Shown: in pieces, positions 21,233 to 32,825 of the stretch
Numbering within the stretch: the first letter of the stretch is position 1
Layout of the letters: each line of letters opens with the position of its first letter
Translations under genes and position numbers: made by a program
Assembly (NCBI GenBank): GCA_023362775.1
Contig: JALMGJ010000006.1
Location: forward strand, 10,000,501-10,064,500
Origin: Charina bottae
Lineage: Eukaryota; Chordata; Lepidosauria; Squamata; Charinaidae
Direction of reading: 5' to 3'
Length of the DNA stretch: 64,000 bases
Notes under the pieces: generated by a model
The model's database searches: none
Told to the model about the DNA's origin: nothing
Seen by the model: the letters and a program-made list of their open reading frames with translations, nothing else

Positions 21233-22785
21233 AAAGACCTGATGCTGAATTTGGAGACCTTCCAAGCTTCAAAGGTTGGGACCTGTGCCTCAGTCCTTAC
21301 AGCACTGCCAGGTTGCAACTGGCAAAGAGATTAATCTGAATTCCTGGCCATGGAATGATAACCTTTTCACAGTGGTTATCTGCCATGGGTGGCATCCAAA
21401 ACAGGTCAGTGCTAACCAGACAACGAATTCCCCAAAGGCAAAAATCGAATAATGAGAATTCCACTTCAACTAGCAGGAGCTTTCTAAAGTCAAGAGATAT
21501 CTGTTGCCATCCCTGACCCTTCCTTATTTTCTAACTAGGCCCTTCACAAAGCTGGTGGTCTGTATCTGTGTTATGACTCCCTCCCCATTACATCCTTACA
21601 TGCACCCCAGTTTTCCAAGCAATCAGATGTTTCCACGATTTTCCCCGCTCAGCTTTACAGGAAGACCTTCTGGAGTTGTTTCTAAACATCTTACAGCATT
21701 CTTTGTTGCTTTCTTTTTTGCAATATTGCATTCTTTTGTGGGGATGATCCCATTCAGATATTCCCTGGCGGTTGGTAAGAATAGTCCACAGCAGGTAATC
21801 TCCAGAACAATCAGGAATCTGCCAGGCTAAACCTGTTCAACTAGGTTGACCATTTTAGAAATCTCTTTCTACAGTCCCTGGTAATTCAAAATTGGAAGGG
21901 GCTGTAAGAAATCGTCCTTCGCACCCCCCTCCCATATAATAATGAATGAAGAAATGATTTATTATAGGCCACAGAGGTTCCGAGCATATAAAAATTATAA
22001 AATAAAATGGAGTAAAATGAGATAAGAACGATACAATAGCCTTCCACTGTACAATCAGAACACAGTCCAAGTTAATTTGGTATTAGCAAGGCAAGAGTTC
22101 TGCAGACTAGAAATGGAAACTTAGTTCTTTTAGAGTTGTTTTCTGCCAAAAGGAATTTAAAGGCATATAGAGAAACAGGGAATCAATGTGATTGATTGAT
22201 TGATTGATTGGATTGGATTGGATTTATATGGCCACTCATCTCACATACATGACTCTGGGCAGCTGAGACAGAGGGACAAGTCCATAAGGGGGTTTCTGAA
22301 ATTTGTCTTTCCTGGCGCATCTGCAGGGGCAGTGAAAAAAATTAAAATGATAAGTCACAACCACACAAACCTCTGCCTTGTGTCATATGCACATTAAAAG
22401 GGGCAGGGATTTAACATGTAGTCCTGGCCACCTTTTCGACCCCCGCCCCCTCACTGGACATCCTGTTGCCCTCCAATACAGCTGATGGCAAGATACTGTA
22501 AAAGCCTTGTGGAATTTATCCACTGTTAGTGGATCAAGATCCAGGGCCTGGTTTAAAACTTAATTGGGATTGCTCAAGGTGGGTAAATTGCAATTATTCT
22601 TTTTTATTTTATTTTATTTTTTCTTCCCTCTTCCTCCTCAGTGCTTACAGAACAGGCTGGGGAGCTAAAGAGAATTATTTAAGAAGGTCCATCAGAGGAG
22701 TAGTAACACTGGCTTTGCAGGAGTGTCAAGGTCACATTTTCCTTTCCTTTCCTTCCGTGTGTTCAGGTTGCTTCTGGTCAACTGC
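21233..22785. other. Mostly unassigned; old L2 tail at 22190-22290
   Basis: Positions 22190-22270 (minus) are a diverged L2 tail whose terminal tandem repeat is (CAAT)n. The remainder shows no gene. Confidence 0.45.
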
Positions 22786-22789
22786 CTAG

Positions 22790-22935
22790 CGGTGAGCCCC
22801 ACAAGGTAGATCAGATCAGGAAACTAACTCCACAGGAAGACCAGAACTCTAGTTTATTGAGATAACTTCTAGCAACAGAATCTTGCAAGTCTGACTGCGT
22901 CTTCTCTTCCCTTCCTCCCTCTTACACCCCAGGCA
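22790..22935 (-). repeat. Possible LTR (R-U5-like) fragment
   Basis: On the minus strand CTCAATAAACTAGAGTTCTGG is followed by ~70 bp ending in GTGGGGCTC, like the polyadenylation region of an LTR. No partner LTR, primer-binding site or coding sequence is visible, so this is a weak call. Confidence 0.25.
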
Positions 22936-23007
22936 GTGTAATACTTTCTAATACTTTCCCACCTCCCTGGGCTCAAGGCATGCTTCTGCACTGGTGTTGC
23001 CTTAACA

Positions 23008-23317
23008 CAGCCTTTATCAACCTTTTGACCCTGGAGGAACCCTTGAAATAGTTTTCAGGCCTTGGGGGACCCCTGCACATTCAGGCTCAAAGATAGGCCA
23101 AAAGTTACAAAATTATTATATTTGTTTCATGGGTGGGCCTGTAGATATGCATGAACAGTGTTCTTAAACTAAACATAAAGAATGAAACTTTCCTCTTGAA
23201 TGAGAAGTTGCCCAAATTTGAAATATTTTTTTTTAATAAATCGTGATCTCCCAGGGAAGCCCTATTGACCTCTCGCGGAACCCTGGGGTGCCACGGAACC
23301 CTGGTTGAGAAACCCTG
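23008..23317 (-). mobile_element. hAT element (CAGGGTTTCTCAACC family)
   Basis: Perfect 8-bp target duplication CCTTAACA (23000-23007, 23318-23325). The termini are the imperfect complements ACCCTGG...GGTTGAGAAACCCTG. Collinear copies lie at 31.2, 50.2 and 63.7 kb. Confidence 0.9.
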
Positions 23318-23404
23318 CCTTAACAGCTTCTGGATGTCTTCTCCAAGGTCGTCTCCATGGTTCTATCCATTAGGGCTCCATATTTAGGCAATGTGACTTA
23401 ATTG

Positions 23405-23490
23405 TAATTCTGTTGTAAACCGCCCAGAGTCCCCCTCGGGGGAGTTGGGCGGTGATAAATCCAATAAATAAATAAAATAAATAAATTGGG
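23405..23490 (+). repeat. L2 LINE 3' tail
   Basis: GTAAACCGCCCAGAGTCCCC, then GGGCGGTGATAAATCCAATAA and (AAAT)n. Confidence 0.8.
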
Positions 23491-24314
23491 CCAACTCAAC
23501 GGCCACCAGTGTTAATTTCTCCTACATGTGCACCTGAGCACCAAGCAAAAGTTAATTTGGGGGTGCAGCATTGCTTCCTGTTTATCATTTTCAGATGGTA
23601 ATTAATTCTGTCCCATGGTTTTAGCTTCACCCACTTTCTCCACCCCATCAATCCCTTCTTTTTTTAATCATGGGAATGGTTCTATGGAGCTTGAAAATTG
23701 GGGTATTATTTTTGACTTTGCACAGGCTTAATTAAGGTATTTCCGTTATGTACGCTTTTAAATTTTTGTTCTTGCCTGTATGACTATCTTGGCTCTTCCA
23801 TTAAATTGATCCCATGATAAGATACAGTGACAGGGCAGTGATGGAAAAAAACTTTTACTGGATGGATTTCTGTTTCATTAGGACTTTGATGAGAAATTCT
23901 AATAATGACTCACAATTAAATCTGAAATGAGTATGCATCATGCAGATTATTTTCAGTTCCCAAAGATTCAACAGGGAAAATTTCACACCTTTGTCATTAA
24001 ATTTCTTGTGATCTGTCAATAAAATCTGTATATGAGTCATGCAGAAAAAAATGAAAGGCTCTGTAAAAGCAACAGCTTTTAAATTTTACAAAACCTCCTT
24101 TAATGAATCGATGAGTTTTATACTTACTGTATTTTCTTACTGTTTTTCTTTTTTAATTCTAAATCCAGAGCACTATGATTTTTTTTCCATTTTAACCAAA
24201 AAAAAAAAAAAAAAACTATTCTTGTCACCTCCCTGTGCATCCAATTAACTGCCTTAAGGTAGAAAAAGACACTTAAAAATCCCAGACTCTTTCCTGAAGC
24301 ATCTAAAACCAAGT
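23491..24314. other. Low-repeat AT-rich block, possible conserved non-coding DNA
   Basis: No transposon blocks are recognisable from about 23560 to 24180. The tract 23720-24060 has many TAAT/ATTA cores and TGCAT-type motifs. See the findings; function is unknown. Confidence 0.3.
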
Positions 24315-24395
24315 GCTTAGAGCAGAGCTTTCCAAACTTTTCATGTCGGTGACACACTTTTTAGACATGCATCATTTCGCGACACACTTTTACAG

Positions 24396-26128
24396 CAGGG
24401 CACAAGGCAGGCACTAGGACCTGCGCAGAATCACAGCAGGTTTGGAGGCAGCAAGGCACAAGGCAGGCACTAGGACCTGCACAGAATCACAGCAGGTTTG
24501 GAGGCAGCAAGGCACAAGGCAGGCACTAGGACCTGCGCGGAATCACAGCAGGTTTGGAGGCAGCAAGGCACAAGGCAGGCACTGGGACCTGCGCGGAATC
24601 ACAGCAGGTTTGGAGGCAGCAAGGCACAAGGCAGGCACTAGGACCTGCGCGGAATCCTGGCAGGGCAGGTTTGGAGGCAGCCAGGCACAAGGCAGGCACT
24701 AGGACCTGCGCGGAATCCTGGCAGGGCAGGTTTGGAGGCAGCAAGGCACAAGGCAGGCACTAGGACCTGCGCGGAATCACAGCAGGTTTGGAGGCAGCAA
24801 GGCACCAGGCAGGCACTAGGACCTGCGCGGAATCACAGCAGGTTTGGAGGCAGCAAGGCACAAGGCAGGCACTAGGACCTGCGCGGAATCACAGCAGGTT
24901 TGGAGGCAGCAAGGCACAAGGCAGGCACTGGGACCTGCGCGGAATCACAGCAGGTTTGGAGGCAGCAAGGCACAAGGCAGGCACTGGGACCTGCGCGGAA
25001 TCACAGCAGGTTTGGAGGCAGCAAGGCACAAGGCAGGCACTAGGACCTGCGCGGAATCCTGGCAGGGCAGGTTTGGAGGCAGCCAGGCACAAGGCAGGCA
25101 CTAGGACCTGCGCGGAATCCTGGCAGGGCAGGTTTGGAGGCAGCAAGGCACAAGGCAGGCACTAGGACCTGCGCGGAATCACAGCAGGTTTGGAGGCAGC
25201 AAGGCACCAGGCAGGCACTAGGACCTGCGCGGAATCACAGCAGGTTTGGAGGCAGCAAGGCACAAGGCAGGCACTAGGACCTGCACGGAATCACAGCAGG
25301 TTTGGAGGCAGCAAGGCACAAGGCAGGCACTAGGACCTGCGCGGAATCACAGCAGGTTTGGAGGCAGCCAGGCACAAGGCAGGCACTAGGACCTGAGCGG
25401 AATCACAGCAGGTTTGGAGGCAGCAAGGCACAAGGCAGGCACTAGGACCTGCGCGGAATCACAGCAGGTTTGGAGGCAGCAAGGCACAAGGCAGGCACTA
25501 GGACCTGCGCGGAATCACAGCAGGTTTGGAGGCAGCAAGGCACAAGGCAGGCACTGGGACCTGCGCGGAATCACAGCAGGTTTGGAGGCAGCAAGGCACA
25601 AGGCAGGCACTAGGACCTGCGCGGAATCACAGCAGGTTTGGAGGCAGCAAGGCACAAGGCAGGCACTAGGACCTGCGCGGAATCACAGCAGGTTTGGAGG
25701 CAGCAAGGCACCAGGCAGGCACTAGGACCTGCGCGGAATCACAGCAGGTTTGGAGGCAGCAAGGCACAAGGCAGGCACTAGGACCTGCGCGGAATCACAG
25801 CAGGTTTGGAGGCAGCAAGGCACAAGGCAGGCACTAGGACCTGCGCGGAATCACAGCAGGTTTGGAGGCAGCAAGGCACAAGGCAGGCACTAGGACCTGC
25901 GCGGAATCACAGCAGGTTTGGAGGCAGCAAGGCACAAGGCAGGCACTAGGACCTGCGCGGAATCACAGCAGGTTTGGAGGCAGCCAGGCACAAGGCAGGC
26001 ACTAGGACCTGCGCGGAATCCTGGCAGGGCAGGTTTGGAGGCAGCCAGGCACAAGGCAGGCACTAGGACCTGCGCGGAATCCTGGCAGGGCAGGTTTGGA
26101 CGCAGCAAGGCACCAGGCAGGCACTAGG
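24396..26128. repeat. 56/60-bp minisatellite, ~31 units
   Basis: The unit begins GGCACAAGGCAGGCACTAGG, continues ACCTGCGCGGAATC and ends GGTTTGGAGGCAGCAA. The 60-bp variant has CCTGGCAGGGCA in place of ACAGCA. Blocks of two 60-bp units recur (near 24650, 25050 and 26000), suggesting larger duplications within the array. Confidence 0.95.
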
Positions 26129-26130
26129 AC

Positions 26131-26147
26131 CTAACCCTAACCCTAAT
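26131..26147. repeat. Short interstitial telomere-like repeat
   Basis: CTAACCCTAACCCTAAT, about two and a half vertebrate telomere units, replaces the usual GCGCGG of the last minisatellite unit. Confidence 0.8.
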
Positions 26148-26239
26148 CCTGGCAGGGCTCGGAGGCAGCAGCAGCCGTGACACACCCAGACACTGCAGCC
26201 GACACACTAACGTGTCCCGACACACAGTTTGGAAAGAGA

Positions 26240-26320
26240 GGTTAACATTGTCAGGCTTGGTTGGTGCTTGGTTGGGAGACCACTGGGAGAGCCCAAGTCT
26301 GTAGGAAGGCAGTGGGTACC
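26240..26320 (+). repeat. 5S rRNA-derived SINE fragment
   Basis: TGTCAGGCTTGGTTGGTGCT followed by TGGTTGGGAGACCACTGGGA corresponds to the 3' half of 5S rRNA. It abuts the right end of the minisatellite-bearing hAT element. Confidence 0.6.
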
Positions 26321-26329
26321 TACTTCTTG

Positions 26330-28380
26330 TAATGGGAAGAAGGAATAACCTTGAAGAACAGGAGGAAGAGCAGCTACCTAGAAAATGGTCAGACAAAAGG
26401 AATCTGAGTCCGGGGCAGAACTGTAATCTGAGTAAGACCCTCCCTAGTTGTCATGAAGGTAAAGGGAGAGAAGAGGGAAGCGTATTCAGACTTGCAAGAT
26501 TCTGTGACTGTAACCTTACAATAAAAGTAGTATTAGCATCCATAAGTTTGGTTTCCTAGTCTGGCCTACCTTCAAGGGCTGACACTTCTCTATTGCTGCC
26601 AAGGAAAATACATAGATGTGAAGTCATCAGATATGGAACTCCATTAGAAGGAAATTTAACACTTAAAGAGACAGTTGCCTTTTGCAGCTGATTCAGGTTG
26701 TCCTAAAAGGGGAGCAAATGGTTAATATGTCATCCGAGTACATTTTTTGCAGATAGAAAAAGGAAAAAAGCCACATAGCATTTACTGATTCAAGTACCCA
26801 AGAAACTGGACGAGTCTTGAAATAATGCATCATTGGGTTAATGGCTGTTTAGCGGTCTCCTGTACTGCTCTGCATCCAACAGCTGAATGTCCCGAGCCAG
26901 TCCAGTCACCCTGTTGTGATTCCTACTACCAAACCATTCTCCCTGCAAAATAATTGCCCACACTTAGAAAACTAGAATGTCAGGAGGAAGGCTAAGGTTG
27001 AACCGGTCTTCTGAGTATCCCTCAGAATCCATTTTCTTTTAAAACCCAAGTTATTCTTAAACCTAATCTTTCTCTCGTTATATATAACATAGCTAGATTT
27101 TCCCTGGCAGTGATTAAATTTTGCAAACAAATAATTAAGTGTACTGGGCATGGGTAAACTTACCGAGAATTTTTCTTTCATTTAATTTTTTTAAGGTTTA
27201 TCTGTTTTTACATCCTTTTTGTGGCCTTCAGAGCCCCCTTTTAGTACATAGACTTAATATTAAGAATAGAGTTATCTTCGTGTTTTAATTTTATAGTATT
27301 ATGTTAGCAGTCATAGCTTTTAGTTACCTTTTATTTTATCTAGTTTTGGTGTCATTATTGAAATAAGTGCAATTTTTCCTGATTGAATTTTATGTCAGTC
27401 TTAATAAAAGAAATAATAATAAAAAAAGAACCATTCTTCTGAGTAGAGCATCAACTCATCTGGAAGAGGACTATTCAATTAGGCGAAGTTCGAATTGTAT
27501 TCTGGAGTCACACAGTCAAGACATAGCTTTGTCCCTTCAATGAGAATTACCCCGAATTATTCTTTTTTAAAAAAAGAACTTCCCTTCCTTCTGTGTATTG
27601 TGCATCTTGGCGCAGGATGTCAGGTCCGCTCGCTCGTATAATAGAAGCTAAATCTGTGATCCACAAGCTGATTCCTAAGACGGTATTATTTGAAACTGGC
27701 CTTGATGTAAGCAGGGGTTGCCATGGCGCTGAGCTTTCAGATATTTTCAATGCCCTTTGCTTAATTATCTGGCTGCCTTTCAGGGCCCTGGGAATAAATC
27801 CATTAAGCAGAAGCTTTAGATGGGTTACTAAAACCACAGGCCTGAAGATCCTTTGTACATTTCCATCTGATTCACTTTGCCTTTAATACAATCCAAACAT
27901 TAGCTAATGCAGCTGGTCTTGTAATTTCAACATTTCCTAAAGCAGCCCATTTGTACTTGGGGTTCACACTTCTCTGTCACACTAATATTTCTCATTATGG
28001 CAACGCAGATTCAACAAATGCTGTTTTTTGGTCAATTAATGGCTAAGTGGATGGTCTTTCCAGGGTACCGACAGACCGAGAATCCAAAATGGTTGTTTCA
28101 GGGCAGGCTGAGATACTCAAATGTAGCTCTGGTACTGCCATCTCAAACTTAAAAATGCAGTTCCAAAGATCCTCTGATATTTGGAGGTGCAGGAAATAGC
28201 AAAGGACCCAGTTTTTCAGTGTTTTCATAGTTTTCTTAAGGTAATGCAATTTTCTGCGATCTTATGTCTTCCCAATTGATTGGAATAATAACTCTCAAGT
28301 ATATAATGCCCAGAGTAAAGTATAAAAATATCCACATAGCTGTTAGTGGCTAGGGGGGGGAAAAAGATGTGGAGAAAGAA
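26330..28380. other. Low-repeat block; no coding exon recognised
   Basis: Little repeat content. 27590-28030 has balanced composition with homeobox-like TAAT cores; the frames 27593-27886 (plus) and 27547-27837 (minus) are not recognisable proteins. 27190-27430 ends in an A-rich tail and may be an old retroposed 3' end. Confidence 0.35.
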
Positions 28381-28384
28381 GAAA

Positions 28385-28502
28385 AAGAAAGAAGGAAGGA
28401 AGGAAGGAAGGAAGGAAGGAAGGAAGGAAGGAAGGAAGGAAGGAAGGAAGGAAGGAAGAAAGGGAAGGAAGGAAGGAAGGAAGGAAGGAAGGAAGGAAGG
28501 AA
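28385..28502. repeat. (GGAA)n microsatellite
   Basis: About 27 GAAG/GGAA tetramers with one interruption near 28457; the KEGR-type frames are artefacts. Confidence 0.97.
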
Positions 28503-28630
28503 GTCCTTTTTATATTTTATTTGTTTTGTTTTGTTTTTCTAATCTTTTTCTCAAAATCCTTTAAGTATGTGTGTGTGTTTGTGTGTGTATAATTTATTTA
28601 TTTTGCTTGTATGTTTTATTTCACCAATAG

Positions 28631-28849
28631 AGGTAGTCCTCATTTAGCAACCACAATTGGGACAGGCAACATACAGTAGTTGTTAAGCGAAGCAGTTGCT
28701 AAGTGGAACCGCGACTGTGCTTATGATCTTTCTTCAGCTTTCCTTTGCTTTACAGACCTGCAAAGGTCATAAATGAAAGGATTGGTTGTAAAGTTACTTT
28801 TTCATCACTGTCGTAACCGCAAACAGTCGCTAAATGAGGACTACCTATT
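28631..28849. mobile_element. Mariner-like element, internally deleted
   Basis: GGTAGTCCTCATTTAGCAACC at the left and AAATGAGGACTACCT at the right; ~220 bp, so shorter than its relatives. Terminal bases are mutated. Confidence 0.75.
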
Positions 28850-29280
28850 AAAAAGGTTAAAAAACCACCACCAAAATATTCAATAGATATTTAGGTTACA
28901 TCCTTTTCAACAGCAAATAATATTTTAGAAATGACCTTATTGTATTTACTGTATGTTGTTGGAGATGCAGTGAAATAAATGCTTTATTTAAGCATATTGT
29001 TCCATTTCAGTTAGAAGCAATTACAAGTATTAACTCAACCTTGGGATTTAATATTTTCAGATGTTTATATTCTATCTCAATTACATGGAGTTGACTTCTG
29101 GACAAAGAAAATGGACTTACAATCCAAAGACTTACTGTTCAGCATCGGAAACAAATACAGTACATGGCTCCAACTAGTCAGAGGCTTACAGAATTGATTA
29201 ATAGAGATTAACAATGGATGACTGTAATGAATCATGGCCTCAATTTATTAATATCATGTATGTCTGTAAATAACATAAAG

Positions 29281-29655
29281 GAAGATAGATGCTTTTGAAC
29301 TGTGGTGTTGGAGGAAAATTCTGAGAGTGCCTTGGACTGCAAGAAGATCAAACCAGTCCATACTCCAGGAAATCAAGCCAGACTGCTCACTTGAGGGAAT
29401 GATATTAAAGGCAAAACTGAAGTACTTTGGGCACATAATGAGAAGACAGGATACCCTGGAGAAGAAGCTGATGCTAGGGAAAGTGGAAGGCAAAAGGAAG
29501 AGGGGCCGACCAAGGGCAAGATGGATGGATGATATTCTGGAGGTGACGGACTCAACCATGGGGGAGCTGGGGATGGTGATGGCCGACAGGAAGCTCTGGC
29601 GTGGGCTGGTCCATGAAGTCACGAAGAGTCGGAAGCGACTGAACGAATAAACAAC
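29281..29655 (+). repeat. RTE/BovB LINE ORF 3' end (diverged subfamily)
   Basis: An open reading of about 120 codons gives DAFELWCWRKILRVPWTARR, then SNQSILQEI and KLKYFGHIMRRQ, with LMLGKVEGKRKRGRPRARW and an end at KSRKRLNE. This is the conserved C-terminal region of RTE-clade ORF2 after the reverse transcriptase. It is 5'-truncated and differs from the other BovB copies in the window. Confidence 0.85.
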
Positions 29656-30417
29656 ATGTCTGTAAATATACATTTTATATATTTCTATGCCTTTTTCAGC
29701 TTTTTTCTCTTTTATAATTTGGTGTACTTTTTTATTTTTTGTATTTAGTTAAAAAGATTTCTGATTAAAAAAAATAACCTTGAGGGGCAAACTCAGTTGG
29801 AGTTACAGTCCCAATACATCTGCTGGCTGCCAGAATGAGAAAGCCTGATTAAAGGTATTGTTCTCGTTAGAAGACACTGAGATGATGATTCACCTCCTAA
29901 CAGCAACCTTCAAGACAATAGGAAAAGTAACCTGTCATGTTTTGATTAATGGTTTATTGTAAGATCCATCCATGAAGTCACTGGAAATCCACCTCAACTT
30001 GAAAACAACTTTTTACCTTTAGATTATGTTTTGATGGGCAAAAACTGTACGTAGGGCTTCTTGAAGGCCAAGGTGAAGGGATATTCACCAGAAGAAGAAA
30101 GGGCCACAATATAGTGTGAGAAGAGGAGGGATTTTGGAGTTTTTGCAGAGAAGCTTTCAACACCATGTTTCCAGATGTTGGCAGTCATAACCAGGGATGG
30201 AAGTAGAGCTCTGTGAGCAACAGAAAGGCTGGTCATGTGGAGATGCTCATCTAACTTTGAAGCATCTCAGAAGTGAATACATTTACTATCATTGAATGTT
30301 TTGTGGATTATGCACGGAGGTGTAGCGCCTTCCAGGTTTGTTGTGTCTGCAAATCCAGAAACTTCCAAATAGCTGGGATGCTTGAAGTGGTGGCCGCAAT
30401 ACATCACAAGGGGAAGT

Positions 30418-31162
30418 CAGAGCTTTCCAAACTTTTCATGTTGGTGACACACTTTTTAGACATGCATCATTTCGCGACACACTCTTACAGCAGGGCATCA
30501 TTTCGCGACACACTCTTACAGCAGGGCACAAGGCAGGCACTAGGACCTGCGTGGAATCACAGCAGGTTTGGAGGCAGCAAGGCACAAGGCAGGCACTAGG
30601 ACCTGCGCGGAATCCTGGCAGGGCAGGTTTGGAGGCAGCAAGGCACAAGGCAGGCACTAGGACCTGTTTATGGAATCACAGCAGGTTTGGAGGCAGCCAG
30701 GCACAAGGCAGGCACCAGGACCTGCGTGGAATCACAGCAGGTTTGGAGGCAGCAAGGCACAAGGCAGGCACTAGGATCTGCGGGGAATCACAGCAGGTTT
30801 GGAGGCAGCAAGGCACAAGGCAGGCACCAGGACCTGCGTGGAATCACAGCAGGTTTGGAGGCAGCAAGGCACAAGGCAGGCACAAGGACCTGCGTGGAAT
30901 CACAGCAGGTTTGGAGGCAGCAAGGCACAAGGCAGGCACTAGGACCTGCGTGGAATCACAGCAGGTTTGGAGGCAGCAAGGCACAAGGCAGGCACTAGGA
31001 CCTGCGGGGAATCACAGCAGGTTTGGAGGCAGCAAGGCACAAGGCAGGCACTAGGACATGTGCAGAATCCTGGCAGGGCTCGGAGGCGGCAGCAGCCACG
31101 ACACACCCAAACACTGCAGCCAACACACTAACGTGTCCGGACACACAGTTTGGAAAGCTCTG
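30418..31162. mobile_element. hAT element (CAGRGCTTTCCAAA family) with ~9-10-unit minisatellite
   Basis: Both termini are present. The internal array (about 30520-31060) is of the same 56-bp unit, here mostly with CTGCGTGGAATC or CTGCGGGGAATC variants. The flanks GGGGAAGT and CTGTAGCT do not match, so the target duplication is lost or the copy was rearranged. Confidence 0.88.
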
Positions 31163-31190
31163 CTGTAGCTGGTCCACGCAGCACCCCAAC

Positions 31191-31498
31191 CAGGGTTTCT
31201 CAACCAGGGTTCCGTGGAACCCTAGGATTCAACGAGAGGTCAATAGGGCTTCCCTGGGAGATCACAATTTATTTTAAAAAATATTTCAAATTCGGGCAAC
31301 TTCACATTCAAGAGGTAAGTTTCATTCTTTATTTTTAGTTTAAGAACTCTGTTAATGTCTACATACAAGCTATCCATGAAACGAAGATAATAGTTTTGTA
31401 ACTTCTGGCTTATATTTGAGTCTGAATGTGCAGGGGTTCCCTGAGGCCTGAAAAATATTTCAAGGGTTCCTCCAGGGTCAAAAGGTTGAGAAAGACTG
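31191..31498 (+). mobile_element. hAT element (CAGGGTTTCTCAACC family)
   Basis: CAGGGTTTCTCAACCAGGGTT to AAAAGGTTGAGAAAGACTG. Flanks ACCCCAAC and CCCTAAAC match at 6 of 8. Confidence 0.85.
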
Positions 31499-31752
31499 CC
31501 CTAAACTGAAGCTATAAAAGTTTGGGGCCTGGCATGCTTAGTGACTGCAATTTTTAAATGGTAATTTATGGTTTATTGTTTTTTGCCAGTGCAAACAATT
31601 TTGTTTTGTTTTGTTTTGTTTTTTTCTATGATGCCTGAAACAACCTGCTTTCGTTTTGAAAGTGCTCTTAAGTTTCTTTGTGGCTGTTGCTACAACAGTC
31701 TAACATTCTGCCCTCTGGGAAAGTAAATCATTTTAAGTGCTACCGTATGTTG

Positions 31753-31802
31753 TTATTAATTAATTAATTAATTATGCATGCATGCATGCATGCATGCATG
31801 CC
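31753..31802. repeat. (TTAA)n-(ATGC)n compound microsatellite
   Basis: AATT repeats pass directly into about seven ATGC units, an alternating purine-pyrimidine tract. Confidence 0.95.
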
Positions 31803-31959
31803 TTCGAGTCAAGCGTGACTCCTGGCATCTACATGGATAAGTCCATGCAGTTTTCTTGGCAGCATATTCCCCCAGGCATTGGAGCCAGGATGTTAATGGA
31901 ATTGGGGTGTGGGTGTTCCTGAGAGGTTGATAAGGAGGTTCTGTTGGGGACCTTGAATA

Positions 31960-32190
31960 CGTTTTCTTTTAATTGTTTGTAAATTGGTTTTTGTTTTTAT
32001 TTATGTTTGCTGCTCAGAATTCCTTTAGTAGATGGACATTTGCTTAATTAAAAAATAAATACATTTTTCAGAAGTGGTTTGCCCTTGCCATCCTCCTAGG
32101 GCTGAAAGAGAGTGAATGGCCCCAGATCACCTTGTTGGTTTCATGCCTAAGGCAGGACTAGAACTTACGGTCTTCTGATTTCTAGCCAGG
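31960..32190. repeat. Old L2 tail (+) followed by old SINE (-)
   Basis: 31960-32060 resembles a decayed L2 tail (TGCTCAGAATTCC...AAATAAATAC). 32065-32190 has the SINE blocks CAGAAGTGGTTTGCCCTTGCC and TAGAACTTACGGTCTTC in reverse orientation. Confidence 0.5.
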
Positions 32191-32825
32191 AGGGGGTCAA
32201 GAAAGTCAATCAGAAATCTATTTGCTGGGACTAATGGATATGAAGATGAACAAAGAACATAAAAAACTATTATACCATCTGACTACAGCGGCAAGGATTA
32301 TATTCGCAAAACATTGGAAAGAAGAGGATATCCCCTCAATAGAAGAATGGACAATCAAAACAATGGAAATAGCACAGATGGACAGATTGACAACTTTAAT
32401 AAAACAAAAAGAACTGGGAGATTATGAACTTACATGGAACCCATTTATAGAGTTTTTGCAAAAGGAATACAAAATAAAATCACTTTAGTAGAAAATTACA
32501 AAAAGGGATAATAAGACAATATATTAGAATATTAGAAATTCAAAGGTTTAAAATAAATTAAGAATTAAGTAAACTTGTAAAGAGATAAGATATAAATATA
32601 TTAAAGGAATATTAATGGGAAGAGGAAAACAATAGAAATATAGTAAATATTAAAGAAAAGTAAGAAGCTATCTTCAAAGAAGAAACAGGAAGTTGTTTTA
32701 AATTAATTGTTTTATGTGATGTGATGTAGGTGTTTTTTGTTATATATGTTTATTTATGTTTGCATGTATGTATATTATGTTTGTTATGTATTTTAAATAA
32801 TAAAACTGGTTTATAAAAAAAAAAA
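32191..32825 (+). repeat. L1-type LINE: ORF2 C-terminus and 3' UTR
   Basis: About 88 codons (32222-32488) encode the tail of an L1-clade ORF2: LLYHLTTAARIIFAKHWK, then PSIEEWTIK and a stop after KEYKIKSL. An A-rich 3' UTR and poly(A) end at about 32825. It is heavily 5'-truncated. Confidence 0.75.

Larger units (their letters stand above)
24323..26236. mobile_element. hAT element (CAGRGCTTTCCAAA family) with ~31-unit minisatellite
   Basis: The left terminus CAGAGCTTTCCAAAC is preceded by GCTTAGAG. The right inverted repeat is present up to TTTGGAAAG but its last bases and the target duplication are lost. Between the ends lies a tandem array (24396-26128) of 56- and 60-bp units. Confidence 0.88.

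Noticed and set aside
24442..26127. Repetitive frames (EAARHKAGTRTC-type) that look like a tandem-repeat protein
   Set aside because: The frames change with each 56-bp unit (56 is not a multiple of three), occur on both strands, and lie inside a transposon array.
24396..26128. CRISPR-like regular repeat array
   Set aside because: There are no unique spacers; the whole unit repeats, and the context is a vertebrate genome.
28346..28564. Lysine/glycine/arginine-rich frame
   Set aside because: Translation of a (GGAA)n microsatellite.
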